Part shown: in pieces, positions 11,301 through 20,300 of the stretch
Layout: the number at the start of each line of letters is the position of its first letter
How positions within the stretch are numbered: position 1 is the first letter of the stretch
Assembly: GCA_022836915.1 (NCBI GenBank)
Contig: CP094668.1
Coordinates: 5,828,001 to 5,892,000 of the forward strand
Length of the DNA stretch: 64,000 bases
Origin: Paenibacillus sp. OVF10
GTDB lineage: Bacteria > Bacillota > Bacilli > Paenibacillales > Paenibacillaceae
Reading direction: 5' to 3'
Program-made: the position numbers and the translations under genes
The notes under the pieces: model-generated
What the model saw: the letters and a program-made list of their open reading frames with translations, nothing else
What the model was told of the DNA's origin: nothing
Database searches by the model: none

Positions 11301-14300
11301 CACCAGCGGAACGCTTTTATCCAGATAGGCATTCAGCCGATTATTAATCAGAATAAGCCCCAGCGAGTTGCCTCCGATGTCAAAAAGTGATCATGGATAT
11401 TAACCGTATCCAGATTCAATATTTCCTTCCACGCTGCAATAAGCATCTGCTCCAGATCAACTTTTGCCTGCTCCATTCCTTGAATCGATGAGCCATAAAC
11501 CAGAGCCGGATTAGCCTTCTCTCCCGTTTCAAAATCAGCCAGACGAAGGGCATTGCGATTCAGTTTGCCATTAGGCAGCACAGGCAGATTTTCCAGACGA
11601 ATCAAGCGAGAAGGCATCATGTACTGTGGAAGCCGCTGCTTTAACCAGGTCCGAAGCTGTACGTCTTCATCTTCCATAACGGAAGGCTCAATCCCAGGCT
11701 TCAGACTGTAGAAAAGGATTAATTGCAATGAATGTTGCTCGGCCCCTTCTACCTTAACGACAGCTTCTCTTACACGTTCATAATTCATCGCTGCCTGCTC
11801 AATCTCGTTCAGTTCAATCCGGTAGCCACGAATCTTCACCTGCTGATCCAACCGTCCCATTAACTCAACATCCCCATCCGGCAGTATACGGGCCAGATCG
11901 CCAGTTCGGTATAAACGGCCTCCCAAAACATTGGGGTTTGCAATGAATCGGGCATCGGTCTCGGCTGCATTGTGCAGATAACCGCGGGATATTCCTTTTC
12001 CTGCAATGCACAGCTCTCCATAACTTCCAGGTGGCAGTATTTCACCTTCATCATTCAGAATATAAATCTCTGTATTGGTAATGGGCTTGCCAATGGTAAT
12101 CGCGGCTGTGTCATTCAATTCTTTGGTCGTTGACCAGATCGTAGTTTCCGTTGGTCCATACATGTTAAAGACTCGAGCAGGCGTAAGCCGCTTCAGATCG
12201 GTGAGGAGTCCCACAGGGACATTTTCCCTCCGGTAAGAACACACCGCAGATTGCCCAGCGCCTGAGCAAATTCCGGATTTTCGACAAATGCCTTAATGCG
12301 TGAGACCGTGCTAAGAATGTGCGTAATACCATATTCACGTATTCGACGTGAAGCAAGAGCCGGGTCAAGCTGCTCCTGCTCATTGGCCAGATACAGCGAA
12401 TATCCGGTGCATAATGGTGTCCACACTTCAAATCCGAAAATATCAAAAGATATGGTCGTTACACTGATGATGCGATCTGTCTCATGTGCAAAAATATGTC
12501 GGTGCCTGATGTCCTCAACAAAATTGACCATCGCCTCATGAGTAATCATGACCCCTTTGGGACGCCCCGTTGATCCTGAGGTAAAAATCACACAGGACAG
12601 GTCCGAAGACAGGAAGCTTATGTCCGGGTTAACGGATGAGCGCACATCCTGGGCAGTTGGATCATACACAAATCTCTCTCCGCTAAAAGTCACTGTGCCT
12701 TCTTCATCAGGCGTACACAGCAATACGTTCATTCGGCTATCTTCGATCATATTCACGATGCGCTGCGGCGGAAAAGCAGGGTCCAGAGGCACATAAGCCG
12801 CCCCAGCTTTCAGCACCGCCAATAGCATAATGATCAACGATTCATCTCGTCTGGATAATATGCCTACAGGTTCATCCCGGCGCACACCTTGATCAATCAG
12901 CTTCCAAGCCAGCGTATTAGCTTTTTCATTAAGCTCCCTGTAGGTAAAAGAGGCTCCGGATGATACAAGGAGAGCTTTCTTGTCTGGTGTGTGTTCTGCC
13001 TGCAGCTCAAACAGCCGATGCAGACCCCCGCAGAATTGTAATCCAGACGTGGACCAGCAAGACGATGGACTGGGTGCTCATGAGAACGTTCGTTTCTCTC
13101 AAACAGTTCGCTCAGAGACAGATTAGGCTGTTGTACAACCTCTTGGCAGAGTCCGATAAACTCCTGCATCATACCTTCCACTGTGTCCCGGTGGAACAGA
13201 TCCAGCGAGTATTCGATATATCCTTCAATCACCTGCTTCTCCCTGTTTTCTTGACAAGTCATTAACAGATCATAAGTAGACGTACCTGTCTCCACCGGAA
13301 AAGAACTGAATTGCAAACCATGAAGTTCAAGTCCATGCAAATCCATGTTCTGATAATCAAAACAAACATCAAATACCGGATTTCGGTTCAACTCACGTGT
13401 CACGCCCAGTTGTGCCACAAGCTCATTAAACGGATACTCCTGATACGCAAAAGCATCCAGAGTATGTTGTTTAAGTTCGCGTAAAAAATCAGTGTACGTA
13501 CGATCAAACGTTGGAAAATTCCGCATCGCAATCATATTGACAAACATGCCTACCGTCTTTTTCCACTCCTCTTGCATCCTTCCTGCAACAGGCGTTCCTA
13601 CCACAATGTCCTGCTGACCTGAGCGGCGTGCGAGAAGAAGATTCCACACACTTAGCATTACCATATACATGGATGCTTCCGATGAGGAAGCCAGCTCGTG
13701 CAAGTTTTGTGTTACCGAACGATTCAACGTGAAATGGAGACGTCCCCTTGCATGGATCGCTGTGATGGACGTTCATGGTCAAGTGGGAGCTCCAGCACAG
13801 GTAAAGAAGGGCCAAGATGGTCCAACCAGTATGTTTGATGTAAATTGTATTCATTTGAAGCGAGACGCTGCTGCTGCCATACCGCGTAATCTTTATACTG
13901 CAATCGGACTGTATGCTCTTTGCCAAAATATAAATCATTGAAGTCACGAGTGATGATTTCGACAGATGTACCATCTGCGATAATATGGTGAATATCAAAG
14001 AATAGCAGGTGCCTGCGCTCGCCTATCTTAATCAGTTCAACCCGCATAAGCGGAGCACTCCCCAGATCAAAAGGACGAATCAATGTCTCGATCATCGCAG
14101 GCAACTCTTGGTCATCTGCCACATGCTGCTCTGCATAGCCCATAATTAAGCGAACCGAAGGTTGGATGATCTGAACGATCTGACCGCCCCGTATCTCAAA
14201 CGATGTTCTGAGCGCCTCATGATGCTGTATCAACTTCTGCAAAGCAGCCTCAACTCTTATACGGTCCAATTCACCTTCAATAATGGTTGCAGATGGTAGG

Positions 14301-17300
14301 TTGTAAGCCGTATTGCCTGGATCAAGCATCGCTTGTGTGAACATACGCATCTGTGCAGAAGAGATTGGATACGCATCCATAGTGGGTGCAGATTGAATGG
14401 TCTGTTGGTCCACTTTTGGTTTCGCCATGACATAGAGATGCTCCGCCAGTTGAATAGGCGTTGAATGATTGAAAATATCTGCTACCTCAGGCTGAATTCC
14501 AAAATGAGACCGGATCCATGCAGACAAGCTGACTGCTTTGAGAGAATCTCCTCCAACCGCAAAGAAATTAACCTCTTCATCTAGATCATCGATGCCAAAA
14601 ATCGTTCGATATGCGTCCAGGACAATCTGTTTCAGTTGGTCGGAATCACCTGTATAAACTGTCCCTTTTACTAGAGTAGAGCCACTTCCCTTACCCTGCT
14701 CTGCATGCCCCGTATCATCCCCGGTACCCATTCCTTCCGCTGCTGATGACCCAGAAAGAGAAACACTGACAGGATAGGATTGTTTGTTGAAAACATAAGT
14801 AGGCAGAGAGCATTTGCGTCGTACCGTCTGCCCTTTGAGCACCTTCCAGTCCGGTTCAATGCCTTCGCACCATAACTCCGCAAGTCTGCGGTTCACATAG
14901 ATACTATCCTGCTCCGTTTCCCTTACGTGACGCAGCATATTCAGTACCGCCTGGGAATCTCTTGATTGACTGTGCTGTCTGGCAAAGGAACTTAGCGTTC
15001 GTCCTGCACCTACTTCAATTAATACAGCCCGCTCATCCTTCAACACTTCAGCCAGGTTTGATTCAAACAACACCGGCTGTAAAATATGACGGGACCAATA
15101 GTCAGGTTGTGTGATTTCATCTCCAAGCGCCCATGTTCCACTGGTGTTGGACAGTAATGGGATCTGTGGCGTATGAAGTGAATGCTCTGCTAGATAACGT
15201 CTAAATTCCTCGGCAGCCTGATTCATCATTGGCGTATGGAATGCATGGGAGGTCTTCACACGAATGCATTTCCAGCCCAGTCCTTCAGCCTTGGCTTCCA
15301 TCCGTGAAATGGCTTCAGCTGTCCCACCAATTACACTGGAACCTGTAGTATTCACCAGGGCAAGCCACATGTCTTCCTCCAGTTGTGACTTCACCTGCTG
15401 TGCATCCGCCATAACGGCAAGCATGACCCCGGGTTGTTGTTGCTGCATCAGACGTCCGCGAAGTCGAACTAACTTGACAGCATCTCCGAGTTCGAACACA
15501 CCCGCTACCGCTGCGGCAGCCAATTCACCAATGCTATGCCCGATCATGCCATCTGGCTTGATGCCCAGATCCAGCAGCGATTTGGCCAGCGCATAACTTG
15601 TCATGAACAGTGCGAATTGGCTGTACTCTGTCTGGTTTATTCGCTCAGGCTGCTGATCTCCGTATACAACGGACAGCATTTCTTCTCGTTCTTCCGCAGG
15701 CAGAAGGTCCAATATTTCCTGAATATAACTTCTAAAGATTGGAGCTAGTCCTGCTTGCTCTGTAGATCTGTATAGTTCTGCACCCATTCCCTGATACTGA
15801 CTGCCTTGTCCGGGGAACATAAAGTATACGGGACGGTTGCCTTGAGCTGAATGGTATACGCGTGCTTTCCCCAGCTGCTGTATCAGCTTGTCCGGATTAT
15901 CCTTCCATGTCTTATCCAGAATGAGTGCCTTACGATACGCAAAAACAGATCTACCTGACTGCAAGGTCCACGCTGCGTTCGATACAGATTGCTCCGGGTG
16001 CTGAGTCAGATGTTCCATAATCCGTTCAGCGGTGCGGTTCAGCGAGTACTCTGTTTTGGCGGAAAAAAGCAATATATTTACGTCATCATCCGGACTGCAC
16101 TTCTCCATCTCGGGAGCCTCCTCCAATACCATGTGAGCATTCGTGCCCCCACACCAAATGAATTGATTCCTGCGCGCATGACTCCAACATGGCCCTGTTT
16201 CCAGTCCACACCTTGTGCATTAACTTTAAAAGGCGTATTCAAAAAATCAATTTTGGGATTAGGCTGCTCATAATTCGCTGTTCCAGGGATATAACCTTGT
16301 CCAAGACTGAGCGCTACCTTGATTAAACCAACCACACCTGCGGCTGTATCCATATGTCCCACATTGCCCTTTACCGAACCCAGATAACAAAATTGCTTTT
16401 GGTCGGAAGCAAAGGCCCGAGTTAACGAGTTTACTTCAATTGGATCACCAAGCAACGTTCCCGTACCATGTGCTTCGATATAACTCACCGTTTCCGGGTC
16501 TACTCCGGCTACCTTATAAGCATCCTGAATGACTTCAGCCTGTCCGCTTACGCTAGGAGCAAGAAAACTGAGTTTCTCTTGTCCGTCATTGTTAATTGCT
16601 GAGCCTTTGATGACCCCGTAGATATGATCTCCGTCCCGCAGAGCATCGGTTACCCGCTTCAGCACCACAATTCCCATACCATTGGAGAAGACGGTTCCAC
16701 TGGCTGCCGCGTCAAATGGACGACAGTGTCCATCTGTGGAGAACATCATGCCATCCTCAAATATGTAACCCCTTCATTGGGCAACTCCACGGTAATCCCA
16801 CCAGCCACGGCCACATCACATTCTCCAACGATCAAGGATTGACATGCCAGATGAGGTGTAACCAGTGAAGTAGAACATCCCGTCAGAGCAGTATAGGCCG
16901 GCCCTTTTAAGTTAAGCTTATAAGCCATTCGGGTAGCGAGAAAATGATTGGTGCTGAGGGTAAATGCTTCGTATTTACTGCTATAGTTAGCATCGTTAAA
17001 AAGCACTTGACGGTACCATTCGAAGTCATCGGACCCGCCAAGGAACACACCCACCTTACCCGCTTCATTCGGTCTGCAGCCTGCATCCTCCAGCGCTTCC
17101 CATATTCCCTGATACAAAAGTCTGAATTGGGGAGACATCATTTTGGCTTCACCGGGAGTATAGTCAAAGAACCCTGCGTCAAACTCATCGATGCCGTTGG
17201 CACGTCCTTTTGCCTTGACATAACGAGGTGAACGCAGCAGAGCTTCCTCCACACCAAGCTCCCTCAATTCATCATCACTATAAAAGTGAATGCTTTCCCG

Positions 17301-20300
17301 TCGTTCAACAAGGTTACTCCAGAACTCCCTTATATCCTCAGCGCCCGGCACATTCACCGCCATGCCCACAATTGCAATGTCCTCACGCATAATACCGTCT
17401 TTTCGTTGAAACAATTGTTCCCTTTCAGTTGGTATCCGAACTCCCTCATCTTTTGGTCCCAGCGCGGCAAATTGACGCAATGTCGGGCATTCGAAAAAAC
17501 GAGGAACAGGGAACTCCACATCGGTATAATGTTTTAGTTTATTGTGAGCCTGAATGACAGAAAATGAATTTCCGCCCAATTCAAAGAAATGGTCATCGCG
17601 CCCTACTCTCTCAACACCGAGCACTTCGGCCCACACTTCGGCTATAACCTTCTCAAGCTCAGAAGACGGGGCGGTATAGAACGTACTGGAAGCGTGAGCA
17701 TGCGTGATATCTGCCATGAGTGCCTTCCGGTCAATCTTCCCACTGCTATTCAATGGAAATTCGGATTTATGTACAAAAACGGATGGTATCATATATGCCG
17801 GTAACAAACGAGACAGGTGCTCTCTCAATTCGACAGAAGGCAGCTCCTGCTCTGACAGATAGTAGGCATACAGCAAGCCGGACCTACCTTCAAATGATTT
17901 CATGACTACCACGGTCTGGATGACACCCGGATAGGATGACAGGGTATTCTCAATTTCGCCTGTCTCCAGTCTGGCTCCCTGAATTTTAACCTGGAAATCA
18001 ATGCGTCCCAGATATTCGATCGTACCGCTTGGGAGTGAACGTACCAGATCCCCTGTGCGGTACATGTACCTGAAATGTTCTGCGTCCTGTCCTTCTTGAA
18101 AGAAAGGATTAGGGATAAACTTCTCTCGGGTCATCTGTTCCAGATTCAGATATCCACGTGCAAGCCCAACACCGCTAAGACAAAGCTCCCCTGGAATACC
18201 TAACGGCTGAAGCTCATCATGATGTCCGACGACATACCATCTGGACTCATTGAGCGGGTAGCCAATCGGTACATTGCCCAAGCCTTCATAATGGCTTAAC
18301 GGATAATGAGAAACCCATATGGTGCATTCGGTTGGACCATATACATTTTCCAGACTTGCTCTAATGCCTAACCTGTTAAATTTCTCAATGATGTCTGGCG
18401 TGACTGCCTCTCCGCCAACAAACATCCATTTTAGCGTTTCCAATGCTGACAGATCGGAGCGAAGCTCCATCGTTTCCAGAAAAAGACGGAATAACGTTGG
18501 AACAAAGTTAATGTGCGTCACCTTATGTGATGCCACCGTAGACACAATACGAGCAGGGTCTTTTTCTGCTCCAGGCTCAAGAATACTTAGTGCGCCTTCA
18601 CCCATGAACCAGCCGAAAAGTTCCGTGGCGGACACATCAAAGGTATATGCTGTTTTCAGCAAGTAAACATCCTGCGCCTGCATTGGAAAACGACGCTCCA
18701 GATCAAGCAGTGTATTGACTACGCTATGATTTTCAACCATGACTCCTTTTGGCTTGCCTGTTGATCCGGATGTGTACATGATATAGGCAAGGCTATGCGG
18801 ATTCAGCGCCTCTTCAAGATTTGAGGCATCCCCGTATAGGCCCGATCTCCTCAACGTAGATGTACTGGACATCCAGAGTCTTGTCATCTTTTTCGGGCTG
18901 CATAGCCAGCACTATGGATATGTCTGCATCCGACATAATATAGGCCTTTCTGGACAAAGGATAGGAAGGGTCCACAGGCACAAAAGCACATCCGGCTTTT
19001 AATACAGCCAATAGGGCAATGACCATATCCGAGGAACGTGGCATCTGAACGCCGACTGCCGCGTTATCACTCTTCTTACTCGCAACGATCTGCCTAGCCA
19101 ATTGATTCGCTTTTGCGTTGACCTGCGCATAGGTCTGATGATGCTTCCTTCCATTAGAGCTACCCGCTCCGGGAAACGTGCTACTTTATCGTGAAATATA
19201 TCCATAATATGTTGTGGAGTGTAGGGAAAATAAGAAGTTTGATTGAATCGGTACAGTAGGTTTTCTTTCTCATCCTGCATCAGGAGGCTGAACTCACTGA
19301 TTTTTTGATCAGAATTGGTTACTAGTTGATTCAGCAAGTATAGAAATCGTTGGCCCATTCGCTCCATTGAATCTTCACGGAACAAGCTCGGTTTATATTG
19401 CAGCTTCAACTGAGCTCCTTGCGGTAAACGACTCAACACCACCATTAGATCTCCTGGAAACGTAACCTTATCCTGATCCAGAATACGAGTTCCGAGGATA
19501 TCTTCCTCATAGGAATCATAAACAAAGGAGATATCAAACAACGATGGTGATCCGGGTTGAGCCTGTAACATGCTGTCTCTGACAATGAGGTTATTGGGAT
19601 ATCCGATGTTTCTATACGTATCCATCCAGGTTGTGGCTACTTGTTGCAGCAGAGGTTTTAGAGTTGATTCGAGGTCAATATGGAATCGCATAGGCAACAT
19701 ATGGACAAAACATCCAATCGTTTCTTCCAAGTCCATACCGGGACGATGAGAATATGGGGAGGCAAAGGTGATATCGTCTGTACCGACATATTTACTCATA
19801 AGAATGCCAAAGGCACCCATAAAGAACATAAAAACGGTTACTTCATTATCTTTGGACATCTGTGTAATATCAGCCATTAACGATTCCGAAATATCAAATC
19901 GCAGTTCATGACCAATTCCTTCTTGTAAAGAACCTGCTGGAAAGTCGTGCTTTAGAGAAAGAGGTTCCGCTCCCTTCATTTTGTTTAACCAGTATTCCCG
20001 CTCTTTGAAGTACTTGTTTTCGTGCAGTTTCTTGTTCTCTGCCTCAACATAAGAGATGAATCCTTCATCCAGCTTGACATCCACAGGCTGATCTTCAAAA
20101 AGACACGTATATGACTGAATAAGTTTGTTTTTCATCAGTTCAAGCGACATGCCATCACATATTAAATGATGAATACATAAGGTCAGAATATATCGGCTTT
20201 TATCCATCTGAACAATCATTATACGGAACAGAGGACCTTTCTCTAGATCAAAAGGTGTCCCGATGCATTCATCCACCAATGCTTCTAACTGTTGTTCCTT

